Assembly: GCA_964585305.1 (NCBI GenBank)
Contig: CAZPDM010000008.1
Span: forward strand, 14,758 to 78,757
Direction: 5' to 3'
From: CAZPDM01 sp964585305
GTDB taxonomy: Bacteria > Planctomycetota > Uabimicrobiia > Uabimicrobiales > JABWCH01
DNA: 64,000 bases
Shown here: positions 1-9,132 of the stretch, in pieces
How positions within the stretch are numbered: the stretch's first letter is position 1
Layout: the number at the start of each line of letters is the position of its first letter
Notes under the pieces: model-generated
Database searches by the model: none
The model's input: the letters and a program-made list of their open reading frames with translations, nothing else
What the model was told of the DNA's origin: nothing
Translations under genes and position numbers: made by a program

Positions 1-1137
1 ATTTTGTAAAATACACAAAAATTGATCTACCCAAGGAGATTGAGAAACAATTTCTGCAACATGTCCCAAAAACTGCTCAATATCTGCATGCCCAGAAATA
101 CCTCCTTGATAAATATCAAAGCCTTTTATATGCGTATTCAATTTTGCTCGTAGGGGATAATTGCTAGGATAATAAACAATTTCACCTTTTTGCGAACTTC
201 CAGGAAAATAGACTTCTTTAAATGGTTGACGTTCGGGTGAAAATTGTAATATCATAGCAACTTTTTTGGTCTGTTTTCCCAATATCCAAGTTCGTTGGCA
301 GCGTAATTTTTCAAGAGATTCGATTTGCTGGCCAAGAAAAATCCATTCATCTATGAACTTTTCTCCTTGGGTTTGCAACTCTTCATCTTGAACAGTCCAG
401 CCAATCATTTGAGCTAAATCTTCTTTTATTTTTAAAGGCAATTTTTCAGAATTTCGATATGCGTGAGTTAATAAAGTCAATCTTCCTAACTCACCTAATA
501 CTCTTGCTTCCCAACCATCACCTGTTCCTACAATTTCACCGATGCGCAATAATCTTCCTGCAATTCCCTGAGCTTGTGCATCTGTCATACGTGCAGCACG
601 ATCTGCCCAAAATTTAGGATTCTGAATCTGCGGGTTGGCTAATCCATTGCGAATTAAATCAGCAAGCCAAAGATCAAGTTGTTCCAAGCCATCAAGAATT
701 TTTTTCTGGCGTTCCTCTCTACGTTTCTGTTTTTCTGCCAATTGTTTTTCAGAAACGATTGTTGATTTTGCTGATTCTTTTACACTTGATTCTTTTGCTT
801 CTTTTCGCTGCTCGGCTTTTTCACGGCGATCTAACCATTCTTGTACCCAGGCAGGTGGTGTATTTTCAGATATATTTTGAGGATTTTGAGCATAAAGTAA
901 TAAGAGGGCAAGAATGTGTTTGCAAGGGAACTTCCGACTTGGGCAGCTACATTTATAACCTTGTCCGGATTGCTCTACCCGGACTTGGTATAATGCGCTT
1001 CCCTGGCATTCTCCCCAAATTGCAACATCATTTTTGCCCAATGATTTCCAATTTTTAATATGAGACAATTTTTGGCCATTACTAGCAGAAGCAGTATCTG
1101 GAGCCATTAACAATATTTGCGCCGAGGTGAGTCCCAT
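1..1137 (-). CDS. SWIM zinc-finger protein (3' end beyond window)
   Basis: An open frame of 379 codons runs from an ATG at 1137, preceded by a GGAGAG ribosome site, to the left edge without a stop, so the gene is partial. Near residues 63-74 it shows Cys-x-Cys, then Cys-x-His (C63, C65, C72, H74; KCSCPS...PCKHILAL). This is the CxCxnCxH signature of the SWIM domain, a zinc-binding fold thought to bind DNA or protein. A charged Lys/Glu-rich coiled-coil-like stretch follows (about residues 105-150), then an alpha-helical region of unknown function. No signal peptide is seen, so it is probably cytoplasmic. It lies 31 bases after the FHA-like gene on the same strand and probably shares its transcript. 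In other bacteria such SWIM proteins often sit with AAA ATPase and VWA genes; whether that holds here lies outside the window. Confidence 0.8.
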   Translation of the reverse strand, partial: MGLTSAQILLMAPDTASASNGQKLSHIKNWKSLGKNDVAIWGECQGSALYQVRVEQSGQGYKCSCPSRKFPCKHILALLLLYAQNPQNISENTPPAWVQEWLDRREKAEQRKEAKESSVKESAKSTIVSEKQLAEKQKRREERQKKILDGLEQLDLWLADLIRNGLANPQIQNPKFWADRAARMTDAQAQGIAGRLLRIGEIVGTGDGWEARVLGELGRLTLLTHAYRNSEKLPLKIKEDLAQMIGWTVQDEELQTQGEKFIDEWIFLGQQIESLEKLRCQRTWILGKQTKKVAMILQFSPERQPFKEVYFPGSSQKGEIVYYPSNYPLRAKLNTHIKGFDIYQGGISGHADIEQFLGHVAEIVSQSPWVDQFLCILQN

Positions 1138-1168
1138 ATATTGACTCTCCTTTTTTTGATAGAATTTT

Positions 1169-1885
1169 CTACGTTCTTTTCTTTTTAGTAATTTTAATAC
1201 GAATAATAAAATATGGTTTTAATTGATAACCCAATTTTATAGATATCATAAGTAAAGGCTTTGGCCTAACAATTACTTCATCAAAAACTTGTCGTTCTAC
1301 TAAAATACCTATTTCATTTTGATCTAATAAATTATACGACTGATCTCTACAACCACGAACTTTACTTTTATTTACTCCAATATTTTGATAAAGAAGATTG
1401 CCTTCTTGATCTAAATATAATTTGCCATGCAAAGAAGAAATAATTCCATGCCCCTTAAAAGCAGCCATTGTCTCCGGGTTTCCACGGCTTCTTCCATAAT
1501 AAACTTCCTGATTGAGATCTAAAACTTTATGATGATATACTTTTTCATCTTCCCTCCCATCTTGACGGATAAGAAGAGTTTCCTTAAAAGAAAATCGTGC
1601 AACAATATCACTGGCATCCATAATTTTATCAACAATTAAACCTGCACTATCATCATCATTTTCAGTATCATTAATATCGTCTTCAGGCTCATTTATATCA
1701 TCATCTATAATTTCATCACCCATAATACGATGAACATCTTCACGTAAAAAATATATCATTTCGCCACGGCTGATTTTTCTAGGTTTCCCTTTGGCTACTA
1801 ATTCTGCTACGCCTTCTTTTCCTAATTTTTCTAACAACTCCATTAAGGAATAATAATTTATCAAAGATTCTTCTTGATCATTCAT
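1169..1885 (-). CDS. Hypothetical protein with a degenerate FHA-like domain
   Basis: This 238-residue protein starts at an ATG with AAGGA upstream. I do not recognise it as a named family. The N-terminal 60 residues are helical and charged, followed by an Asp/Glu-rich linker (about 65-85). The C-terminal half has a pattern like a forkhead-associated domain: YYGRSRGNPE, then ISSLHGKLYLDQEGN, then QNIGVNKSKVRG, matching the order GR / S-x-x-H / N-G of FHA phosphothreonine-binding domains. The match is loose and the domain call is inference. No signal peptide or membrane segment is seen. It heads an apparent operon with the SWIM protein downstream. If the FHA reading is right, it could read out Ser/Thr kinase signalling, and a kinase is encoded at 37 kb. 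Confidence 0.6.
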   Translation of the reverse strand: MNDQEESLINYYSLMELLEKLGKEGVAELVAKGKPRKISRGEMIYFLREDVHRIMGDEIIDDDINEPEDDINDTENDDDSAGLIVDKIMDASDIVARFSFKETLLIRQDGREDEKVYHHKVLDLNQEVYYGRSRGNPETMAAFKGHGIISSLHGKLYLDQEGNLLYQNIGVNKSKVRGCRDQSYNLLDQNEIGILVERQVFDEVIVRPKPLLMISIKLGYQLKPYFIIRIKITKKKRT

Positions 1886-2150
1886 ATTTTTTTCCTTAAC
1901 TTTTTTAGTAGTTTAAAAATAATTTCATTTCTTTTCATTTTATCAAAAGATTTATTAAAGTCAATCTATAAGTAAAATTGTATCTAACTAATATACTGTA
2001 AATATGTTACTCATAAATAAAAAAATATTTTATATAAAAATAATTTTTAGGAACTTTTAGAAAAGAAGAAACGACAAAAGTATAGAAACAAAAATTTTTC
2101 TACAAAAAAAAGTTAAAAGAAAAAAATCTACAAAATTAGGAGAAAAAAAG
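1886..2150. other. Divergent intergenic region
   Basis: The 265 bases separate the leftward FHA-like operon from the rightward VWA gene. The stretch is very AT-rich. I see ribosome sites at both ends (AAGGA for the leftward gene, AGGAGA for the VWA gene) and no convincing promoter hexamer pair, inverted repeat or RNA gene. Confidence 0.5.
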
Positions 2151-3947
2151 ATGAAAGCTACAAATAAATTTTTTTGGCTAGTTCTCATTTTAGCAGTTAT
2201 TATAATAGTTGCATTAACTATTCCTTCAACCTTAAGTTCAAAAAACTTTCGCAAAATAGAACAACAAACTTTAACAAAACAAGAACCCAATATTTATGAC
2301 AATCAAGTAAAAGGGCAACAAGCACAACCTATACTTCCTCCCTCCCCTTCTATATCTATACCTTCACAATCTATGCCCGCTGAACAAAATATTATGATTT
2401 CTTCTAAAAAGCAAGATTTTAAAAATAAAGAAATGAAAGATACGAGTCTAAGTATTGCAACTGAAAGTGAAAAGATCTCTGCTCCTCCTACTACTCCTAC
2501 TACTACTAGTCCTGCTCCAGAGTTTAATACAGAAAACTATAGCTATATTTCAGAAAATCAATTTTTAGATGTAGTAAAAAATCCACTTTCTACATTCTCT
2601 ATTGATGTAGATACTGCCTCATATTCTAATATTCGTCGCTTTCTAAAATCTAATCAGCTTCCTCCTAAAGATGCTATACGTATTGAAGAAATGATAAATT
2701 ATTTTAAATATGATTATCCTCAACCTGAAGGAAAAGATCCTTTCTCTGTAACAGTAGATATAACAGACTGTCCTTGGAAAGCAGAGCATCGCTTAATGCG
2801 TATTGGATTAAAAGGAAAAGAAATTTCTCAAGAAAAACGCCCCAGTTGTAACCTAGTATTTTTGCTAGATGTTTCTGGCTCTATGAGTGATTATAATAAA
2901 CTACCCCTTTTAAAAGAAGCATTCAAACTTCTTGTGCAAAATCTTACAGAAAAAGATAGAGTTGCTATCGTAGTATATGCTGGTGCTTCTGGAGTAGTCT
3001 TACCTCCAACAAGCGGAGATAAAAAACAAACGATTCTCCAATCTCTCAATAGTTTGCAATCTGGCGGTTCAACTAATGCTGGAGAAGGAATTGAATTAGC
3101 TTATAGATTAGCTGGCGAAAATTTTCAACCTGATGGAGCCAATCGAATTATCTTAGCAACCGATGGTGATTTCAATGTTGGAAGAACTAGCCATGGAGAT
3201 TTATTGCGCCTAATTGAAGAAAAGGCTAAAAGTAAAGTATTTCTTACTGTACTAGGATTTGGAATGGGCAATTATAAAGATAGTACATTAGAAATGCTTG
3301 CAGATAAAGGCAACGGCAACTACGGATACATTGATGATATTTCTGAAGCAAAAAAAATGCTTGTCGAACAACTTGCAGGAACACTCATTACCATTGCTAA
3401 AGATGTAAAAGTCCAAATAGAATTTAATCCTGCACATATCTTACAATATCGTTTAATTGGTTATGAAAACAGACTTATGCAGGCAGAAGATTTTAACAAT
3501 GATGCAAAGGATGCAGGCGAAATTGGAGCAGGACATACTGTAACTGCTTTCTATGAACTTGTACCTGTCGGAGCAAAAAAGGTTGAAGCAGGAAATGTGG
3601 ATCCTTTAAAATATCAGGTACAACCACAAATTAGTGATGCTGGAAAATCTCAAGAATCTATGACAGTAAAACTCCGCTACAAAGAACCTATGGGTGATGT
3701 TAGTAAACTTTTGGAATTCCCCATCAAAGATGAACAAAAACAAATGCAACAGTCTTCTAAAGATTTCATGTTTGCAAGCTCTGTTGTCTGTTTTGGAATG
3801 TTATTAAGAGATTCTCAATATAAAGGAACTATGAAAATAGACTTTGCATTAGAATTAGCTGAAGAAGGATTAGGAAATAATCCTGATGAATATCGTAAGG
3901 AATTTATTGAACTGTTAAAAATCGCTAAAAATCTGATGAAAAAATAA
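2151..3947 (+). CDS. YfbK-type von Willebrand factor A domain protein, membrane-anchored
   Basis: The 598-residue product begins with a hydrophobic segment (about residues 7-28) that should anchor it in the inner membrane or act as a signal. A Pro/Ser/Thr-rich linker covers residues 55-125. Next comes the VWA N-terminal region (SYISENQF...NPLSTFSIDVDTASYSNIRRFL), typical of YfbK-type proteins. The VWA domain starts near residue 230 and has an intact MIDAS metal site (FLLDVSGSMSDYNK, with Asp near 239, then a Thr in GGSTNAGEG and Asp in ATDGDFNVG). The C-terminal part matches the family's DUF3520-like extension. The role is metal-dependent protein binding outside the membrane; the partner is unknown. 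The start is supported by AGGAGA seven to eight bases upstream. A strong hairpin terminator follows. Confidence 0.9.
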   Translation: MKATNKFFWLVLILAVIIIVALTIPSTLSSKNFRKIEQQTLTKQEPNIYDNQVKGQQAQPILPPSPSISIPSQSMPAEQNIMISSKKQDFKNKEMKDTSLSIATESEKISAPPTTPTTTSPAPEFNTENYSYISENQFLDVVKNPLSTFSIDVDTASYSNIRRFLKSNQLPPKDAIRIEEMINYFKYDYPQPEGKDPFSVTVDITDCPWKAEHRLMRIGLKGKEISQEKRPSCNLVFLLDVSGSMSDYNKLPLLKEAFKLLVQNLTEKDRVAIVVYAGASGVVLPPTSGDKKQTILQSLNSLQSGGSTNAGEGIELAYRLAGENFQPDGANRIILATDGDFNVGRTSHGDLLRLIEEKAKSKVFLTVLGFGMGNYKDSTLEMLADKGNGNYGYIDDISEAKKMLVEQLAGTLITIAKDVKVQIEFNPAHILQYRLIGYENRLMQAEDFNNDAKDAGEIGAGHTVTAFYELVPVGAKKVEAGNVDPLKYQVQPQISDAGKSQESMTVKLRYKEPMGDVSKLLEFPIKDEQKQMQQSSKDFMFASSVVCFGMLLRDSQYKGTMKIDFALELAEEGLGNNPDEYRKEFIELLKIAKNLMKK

Positions 3948-3953
3948 AAAAAT

Positions 3954-3988
3954 AAAAAGCGGAATCTAGAATTTAGATTCCGCTTTTT
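3954..3988. terminator. Bidirectional intrinsic terminator
   Basis: A perfect 15-bp stem (3954-3968 with 3974-3988) with a 5-base loop has A-runs on the left and T-runs on the right. It sits between convergent genes, the VWA gene and the glycosylphosphotransferase, and can serve both strands. Confidence 0.9.
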
Positions 3989-3999
3989 ATTTTTAAAGT

Positions 4000-5487
4000 T
4001 TATAATCCATTAAGCGTAATAATAGTCCATATAGTGCGAAAGATAATCAAAATATCTAACCACAACGATTGATGCTTGACGTAATACAGATCATATTCTA
4101 AGCGAATTTCAGCACCAGCAAGATCGTTAACATGTTTATAGTTAACTACAGCCCAACTGGTAATTCCTGGACAAACTAAATGTCTTAGATTATGAAACGG
4201 AATTTGTTTTTGAAATTCCTGGCATTGTGTAACACTAAGTGGACGCACACCGACGACAGAAACATCTCCTTTCAAGAGATTCCAAAATTGTGGCAGTTCA
4301 TCAAGATGAAGTTTTCTCAAAATGCCACCAACAGGAGTAAGCCGATTGTCTGATTTTTCTGTCCACATACTGCCTTTAGCTTCAGCATCTGGAATCATTG
4401 TACGAAATTTCCATAGTCGAAAAGTTTTGCCATGTTTCCCCACACGAATTTGAGAAAAAAATAATGGGCCAGCAGATGTGGATTTAATAGCTAAAGCAAT
4501 AAATGGGAAAAATAGCATCAATACAAGTAATCCAAAACATGCAAAAAATATATCTAACAATCGTTTAATAATAGGATAAAACCCACTCCATTCTGCATCT
4601 TGCATAGGCAAAAGACTCATATACCAGCCTTGAAGTTGACGCACTGGAGAGCGTTTGAGTATGGTTTCATAAAATATAGGCATTGGAATAATAGGAATTC
4701 CGGCCTCACGACACTGAATTAAGCAATCAAAAATATGTTGCGAAGGCTTTTTCTCCAAAGCTAATATAATACTATCAACACGACCTAAACTTTGCAAAAT
4801 TGGATTTTCTTGTTTATTATTATTTACGGATTCTGTCAAAGGATTTGTATCATCGGATTGAATCTTAGGATTATTAACATAAGATTTATTGAAATTATCG
4901 ATAGGTTGGATAATATCATTTTTTTCTAATAACTCCCCCACGATCTCATAATGAAGCTTATCTTGCTGTACAAGATCTTGAACTTGTGAAATGCCAGAAG
5001 AATCACCAACAACCCAAAATTTATATCGAAGACTTCTTCGTGAACAAAATAAAAAATGAAGTAATCTCCAACCCATAAGAAGCAGACAAGAGATAATTCC
5101 AAAAGCAACAATAACAAAACGAGGTAATGTATCTTTAGGCGCGAAAAAATATAAAATTGTATAAAGAAATCCTACAAAAATAGTTATTCTCAATGGTTGT
5201 TTTAAACTCTGCTGAAGCCTGCGAAGGTTATTTGAATTATAAGAATCGCATATAATTGAAATGATTAACCAGGGAATAACAAGCCACCATAGAAAAGGAA
5301 TTGGGGGAAAAGGTTCATTCGGTAATTTCCATAGATGGTAATAGCGAGCTGCTATTAAAGAAAAGTATATGGAAATACTAAGCAGAATAATATCTCCAAT
5401 AACTAATATAGCCATACGTTCTGTTAGGCTTAGTCTAATCTTTTTAGTATCATACAGATTAGAGTGGGAGGGTGATTTTGAATCCAT
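4000..5487 (-). CDS. Polyprenyl glycosylphosphotransferase (WcaJ/EpsE-like, bacterial sugar transferase)
   Basis: It transfers a sugar-1-phosphate from a nucleotide sugar to undecaprenyl phosphate, the first step of an exopolysaccharide or O-antigen repeat unit, at the inner membrane. The N-terminal half has four or five hydrophobic segments, then a CoA-binding-like region with an Asn-rich low-complexity insertion (about residues 210-240). The C-terminal catalytic domain begins near residue 310 (KRLLDIFFACFGLL). It carries the family's conserved strings GPLFFSQIRVGKHGKTF, LWKFRTM, LRKLHLDELPQFWNLLKGDVSVVGVRP and CPGITSWA. I place the start at ATG 5487; a TTG seven codons earlier is possible. 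No glycosyltransferase cluster surrounds it, but a Wzx-like flippase lies at 28.3 kb. Which sugar it uses cannot be told. Confidence 0.92.
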   Translation of the reverse strand: MDSKSPSHSNLYDTKKIRLSLTERMAILVIGDIILLSISIYFSLIAARYYHLWKLPNEPFPPIPFLWWLVIPWLIISIICDSYNSNNLRRLQQSLKQPLRITIFVGFLYTILYFFAPKDTLPRFVIVAFGIISCLLLMGWRLLHFLFCSRRSLRYKFWVVGDSSGISQVQDLVQQDKLHYEIVGELLEKNDIIQPIDNFNKSYVNNPKIQSDDTNPLTESVNNNKQENPILQSLGRVDSIILALEKKPSQHIFDCLIQCREAGIPIIPMPIFYETILKRSPVRQLQGWYMSLLPMQDAEWSGFYPIIKRLLDIFFACFGLLVLMLFFPFIALAIKSTSAGPLFFSQIRVGKHGKTFRLWKFRTMIPDAEAKGSMWTEKSDNRLTPVGGILRKLHLDELPQFWNLLKGDVSVVGVRPLSVTQCQEFQKQIPFHNLRHLVCPGITSWAVVNYKHVNDLAGAEIRLEYDLYYVKHQSLWLDILIIFRTIWTIITLNGL

Positions 5488-5579
5488 AGCTCTAAAATTT
5501 GTTCCCAAAATTTGAATTGATAGGAAAAAATTATTGATTTTATTTTAAAAAAAACTAGTAAAAACTATAAAAATTTTTA

Positions 5580-6779
5580 TTATTCATAACGCAAGGCTTC
5601 AATTGGGTCAAGTTTTGCGGCACGTCTTGCCGGATAAAACCCGAAAAATATACCAATTCCAGCAGAAAAAGTAATGGCTAAAATAACACTAGAAGTCTCT
5701 ACTAATGTTTGGAATTCTGTCAACCAATACACCCATTTTGCAATACCAATACCTAGGCAAATTCCAATACCTCCGCCAAAACTTGTCATCAATACAGCCT
5801 CAAGTAAAAATTGCTGTAAAATATGTCTTTCTTTAGCACCAATAGCTTTACGAATACCAATTTCTTTGGTACGCTCTGTTACTGTTACAAGCATGATATT
5901 CATAATGCCTATGCCACCCACTAAAAGAGAAATGCTTGCTATACCGCCAAGAAGAATTGTGAAAATTTTACTAAAATCACTGGCCATTTTAATAAATTCT
6001 TCTAAACTCATAATAAAGAAATCATCTTGCATATCCTCACGTATGCGATGACGTTGGCGAAGTAGTTTGGTCGCATCTTCCTGAACCCCTTTAATTGATT
6101 CTCTTGAGGATGCTTCTATATTAATCTCTTGGATATGTATGACACCCATCAATTGTTTCATTGCAGTTGTAAAAGGAACGACAATTTGATCATCGCTACC
6201 ACCATCGCCTTTAGATTTTAACACTCCAATAACTTCAAAATTAAGTCTATTAATTTTAATAGTACGACCAAGCGGATTTTCTTTTCCAAAAAGATTTTCA
6301 CGAGTAACAGGGCCTAATACAGCAACACGCATACGCCCAGTTACCTCACCTTCTGTAAATTTTCTTCCTAACTCAAATTCAAAATTACGAATAGGAAAAT
6401 ATGTTGTAGTACTTCCAATAATAGAAGTTCGTGAATTTTTATTAAAATATTTAACTTGCCCCGAAGTTCTAACTACGGGAGCAATTTGATTGATATTTTT
6501 TACTTTTTGTAAAATTTGTTGAGCATCTTCTACAGTAAGAGTCTGAAAATTTCCTGACATTACTCCACGCATACCCTGTTGTCCGGGTCGTACAACAAGC
6601 AAATTTGTGCCAAGAGAAGTAACATTTGCCATCACTTTAGAACTTGCGCCAGCAGCTAAAGATAACATCGCAATAACTGCACCTACGCCAATAATAATAC
6701 CTAACATAGCTAAAAATGAACGCAATTTATTTGCAAATAGGCTTTTAATTGCAACACGAAAGATTTTTCCAAATAACAT
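5580..6779 (-). CDS. MacB-type ABC transporter permease (FtsX family)
   Basis: The 399-residue inner-membrane permease has one N-terminal membrane helix (about 20-42), a large periplasmic MacB-PCD domain (about 45-270) and three C-terminal helices carrying the FtsX domain. The LLVGGIGIMNIMLVTVTERTKEIGIRKAIGA region is diagnostic of MacB-type mechanotransmission permeases. It lacks the fused ATPase of E. coli MacB; the ATPase is the separate gene just upstream (3-base gap). An AGGAG site precedes the ATG. With the MacA-like adaptor it should drive export or lipoprotein-type extraction powered by cytoplasmic ATP. The substrate is unknown and no TolC-type outer-membrane partner is in the window. 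Confidence 0.92.
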   Translation of the reverse strand: MLFGKIFRVAIKSLFANKLRSFLAMLGIIIGVGAVIAMLSLAAGASSKVMANVTSLGTNLLVVRPGQQGMRGVMSGNFQTLTVEDAQQILQKVKNINQIAPVVRTSGQVKYFNKNSRTSIIGSTTTYFPIRNFEFELGRKFTEGEVTGRMRVAVLGPVTRENLFGKENPLGRTIKINRLNFEVIGVLKSKGDGGSDDQIVVPFTTAMKQLMGVIHIQEINIEASSRESIKGVQEDATKLLRQRHRIREDMQDDFFIMSLEEFIKMASDFSKIFTILLGGIASISLLVGGIGIMNIMLVTVTERTKEIGIRKAIGAKERHILQQFLLEAVLMTSFGGGIGICLGIGIAKWVYWLTEFQTLVETSSVILAITFSAGIGIFFGFYPARRAAKLDPIEALRYE

Positions 6780-6782
6780 AGC

Positions 6783-7451
6783 TTAACTCCTAAAATCTTC
6801 GACAATTTGCCCATCTCTCAAATGAATTTGGCGTTTGCAATGTTTTGCGACATCAGGCTCATGTGTAACTACAATAATTGTTCTCCCCTGTTGATTAAGA
6901 GATTCAAAGATAGCTAATATTTCATCGCCGGTTTTTGTGTCCAAGTTTCCAGTGGGTTCATCTGCTAAAATAATCGCAGGATCATTAACAATAGAACGAG
7001 CAATTGCTACTCTTTGACGCTGACCACCTGAAAGTTGGTTAGGTTCATGCTCCATACGATCTGCCAATTTAACTATTTCCATAGCATTACGAGCACGCTC
7101 TTTACTATTGGGCAAATTGGCATAAAGCATAGGCAATTCAACATTTTCTAATGCTGTCATACGTGGTAGCAAATAAAAATTTTGAAAAACAAAACCAATA
7201 CGTTTACTGCGTACCTCAGCTAAAGCATCCTTTTTCATTTTAGAAACATCTCTACCTTCTAATAAATATTGGCCGGAATCTGGGCGATCCAGACATCCTA
7301 GAATATTCATTAGAGTAGATTTCCCGCTTCCAGAGGGACCCATAATAGCAAGCATTTCACCAACATCAACAGTCAGATTTACCGATCTTAGTGCTTGAAC
7401 AACATTCTCAGCAATTTTGTAGTTCTTGACTAAAGATTTGATCTCTATCAC
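6783..7451 (-). CDS. MacB/LolD-type ABC transporter ATP-binding protein
   Basis: The 222-residue cytoplasmic ATPase has Walker A (GPSGSGKST), the Q-loop (FVFQNFYLLPRMTALENVELP), the ABC signature (LSGGQRQRVAIA), Walker B (ILADEPTGNLD) and the H-loop (VVTHEPD). The LPRMTALENVELP string is typical of the MacB/LolD/FtsE-like group. The start is a GTG whose G is shared with the last base of the upstream adaptor's TAG stop (TAGTG), so translation is probably coupled. It pairs with the permease three bases downstream. Confidence 0.93.
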   Translation of the reverse strand: MIEIKSLVKNYKIAENVVQALRSVNLTVDVGEMLAIMGPSGSGKSTLMNILGCLDRPDSGQYLLEGRDVSKMKKDALAEVRSKRIGFVFQNFYLLPRMTALENVELPMLYANLPNSKERARNAMEIVKLADRMEHEPNQLSGGQRQRVAIARSIVNDPAIILADEPTGNLDTKTGDEILAIFESLNQQGRTIIVVTHEPDVAKHCKRQIHLRDGQIVEDFRS

Positions 7452-9010
7452 TAGATGCCTCGCATTCCTCTAGGACGTCCCCTATTCATATTTGCATCAT
7501 TTTGCCAACGACTTTGGGAATATCCTTTATCTAAAATAACGTTTTCCCCTTCTTGAACACCTTCAAGAATTTCTGTTTTTGTGCCATCGTCGATTCCAAC
7601 TTTAATTTCGCGTTCGTCTGTTGTTCCATCTTCTTTTAATATTTGCACACAATATTGGCGGGGAATTACTTGGTAAATCTGTCGAATGCGACGTTTTGTC
7701 ATCCATTCTTCTGGATTTACAGAACCAGAATTATCATCTTTATTTTTTTGCTGATTTTGAGAAACCTCTGAAGTGTTTTCAGCATCCTCTTCATCTGTTG
7801 AATTTTTTGAAGAACCGTTTTCTTTACCATAGCGTTTTTTAGATTTTTCATCTCCAGACATAGTAATTTCAGCACCTATTTTTTTGTGTTCGTTTTCAAT
7901 AATTTTTTGATATACTGATTCAGATGGGACAATTAAAGCATTCCTTTTCTCTATAGGAATAACTTTTACACTTGCTGTCATTTCAGGTTTAAGTAAATGC
8001 TTTTCTCCAAGTACTTCGATTTTTACCTCAAATGTAACAACATTTGAAGTAGTTTGGCCTTTTGTAGAAATAAGAACGACTTTTCCAGGAAATTTTCGAT
8101 CGGGATAGGCATCTGTTGTAATAATAGCTGGTTGATTTAAAGCAATTTTACCAATATCACTTTCATCAACAGAAGCAACAACAAAAATATGGGAAAGATC
8201 TGACAATATCATAATTGCAGTTCCACCACCAACATTGCTAATCCCAGATGAAATAATTTGGCCAATTTGGATTTTTTGTTCGGAAACAACTCCATCAATA
8301 GGCGCGAAAACTTTTGTTTCATTAAGTCTTTGTAATGCTTTAGAAAGATCAATATCATCAAGCTCTACTTGAGTTTTAGCAAGCTCAATATCGTTCTTTT
8401 TAACCTCTAATGCCATTTCATCAACTTTTAAGGCTTCTACTTCAATCTTCGTACGTTCTAAAGCTGATGTAGCTTCAATTGCTGATGCTTCGGCGGCTTC
8501 ATAATCACTTTGACTTGTTAGTTTACTTTGAACTAACTCTTTTAACCGTTTCATCTTAGCTTGCGTTTCATTAGCACGTGCCAAAGCAGATTTCAAAGCA
8601 ACATCTGCTTTTTTTCGTTCCGAAACTAACTTAGTTTCTGCAATTTTTAAATTTTGCTCGGCCTGTGCAAGACGCGCTCGAGAAGCTGCTAAATTTACCT
8701 TTGACTGTTGAACAGAACGCTGTTCATCTACTGGATCTAGTTCAACTAATAATTCTCCTTGTTTAACACAATGGCTTACATCATAAGGTAGTTTAATGAC
8801 TTGACCACTAGACTTACATTTTATTTCAACATCTCTAAGGGAAACAACTTTTCCAGTTGTATCTACAATCGAAAAAATACTACCACGTTCAACTTTTGTT
8901 GTTTTTGGTTTGTTGGTAGTTTCATCAACGTCTTGAGCATTTTTTTGCCAAAAATAATATCCCCCTGCTCCCAATCCAATCAATAATAACAAGATAATAA
9001 ATTTTTTCAT
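7451..9010 (-). CDS. MacA/HlyD-type periplasmic adaptor subunit
   Basis: The 519-residue protein has an N-terminal membrane anchor or signal (FIILLLLIGLGAGGYYFW), a biotinyl-lipoyl-like domain, a long alpha-helical coiled-coil hairpin (about 95-215, with AEQNLKIAETKL and similar heptads) and a barrel-sandwich return (VFAPIDGVVSEQKIQIGQII). It bridges an inner-membrane MacB-type pump to an outer-membrane channel. Unusually for the family, about 60 hydrophilic residues (roughly 380-450, rich in Lys, Glu, Asn, Ser) are inserted in the membrane-proximal region. The C-terminus ends in an Arg/Gly-rich tail (MNRGRPRGMRGI). It is the first gene of the three-gene efflux operon, behind a palindrome overlapping a TTGACA -35 box. 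Confidence 0.92.
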   Translation of the reverse strand: MKKFIILLLLIGLGAGGYYFWQKNAQDVDETTNKPKTTKVERGSIFSIVDTTGKVVSLRDVEIKCKSSGQVIKLPYDVSHCVKQGELLVELDPVDEQRSVQQSKVNLAASRARLAQAEQNLKIAETKLVSERKKADVALKSALARANETQAKMKRLKELVQSKLTSQSDYEAAEASAIEATSALERTKIEVEALKVDEMALEVKKNDIELAKTQVELDDIDLSKALQRLNETKVFAPIDGVVSEQKIQIGQIISSGISNVGGGTAIMILSDLSHIFVVASVDESDIGKIALNQPAIITTDAYPDRKFPGKVVLISTKGQTTSNVVTFEVKIEVLGEKHLLKPEMTASVKVIPIEKRNALIVPSESVYQKIIENEHKKIGAEITMSGDEKSKKRYGKENGSSKNSTDEEDAENTSEVSQNQQKNKDDNSGSVNPEEWMTKRRIRQIYQVIPRQYCVQILKEDGTTDEREIKVGIDDGTKTEILEGVQEGENVILDKGYSQSRWQNDANMNRGRPRGMRGI

Positions 9011-9074
9011 AACATTAACATGTATCTTTTGCTTAAAAAAGAATACTGTCCTTAAAATTTTAACAAAAAATTAA

Positions 9075-9103
9075 AATACACATCAGTTATAAACTGATGT
9101 CAA
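9075..9103 (-). promoter_or_regulatory. Candidate promoter of the macA operon
   Basis: On the minus strand TTGACA (9103-9098) is followed after 17 bases by TGTATT (9080-9075), about 60 bases before the adaptor's start codon. The -35 box is perfect and the -10 box matches four of six consensus bases. A near-perfect palindrome fills the spacer. Confidence 0.55.
9080..9100. promoter_or_regulatory. 21-bp palindrome, candidate repressor operator
   Basis: ACATCAGTT and AACTGATGT are exact inverted repeats of 9 bp separated by 3 bp. The site covers the spacer and part of the -35 box of the macA promoter, the usual position for a TetR- or MarR-type repressor that controls an efflux operon. No such regulator gene is adjacent. 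Confidence 0.55.
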
Positions 9104-9132
9104 AGTTTTTTGTTTGAAAAAAAACATCTTTT

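Noticed and set aside
635..1058. Rightward open frames over the SWIM gene
   Set aside because: They are shadows of the leftward SWIM gene, with no ribosome sites and no domain sense; the opposite frame has a zinc-finger motif and a good start.
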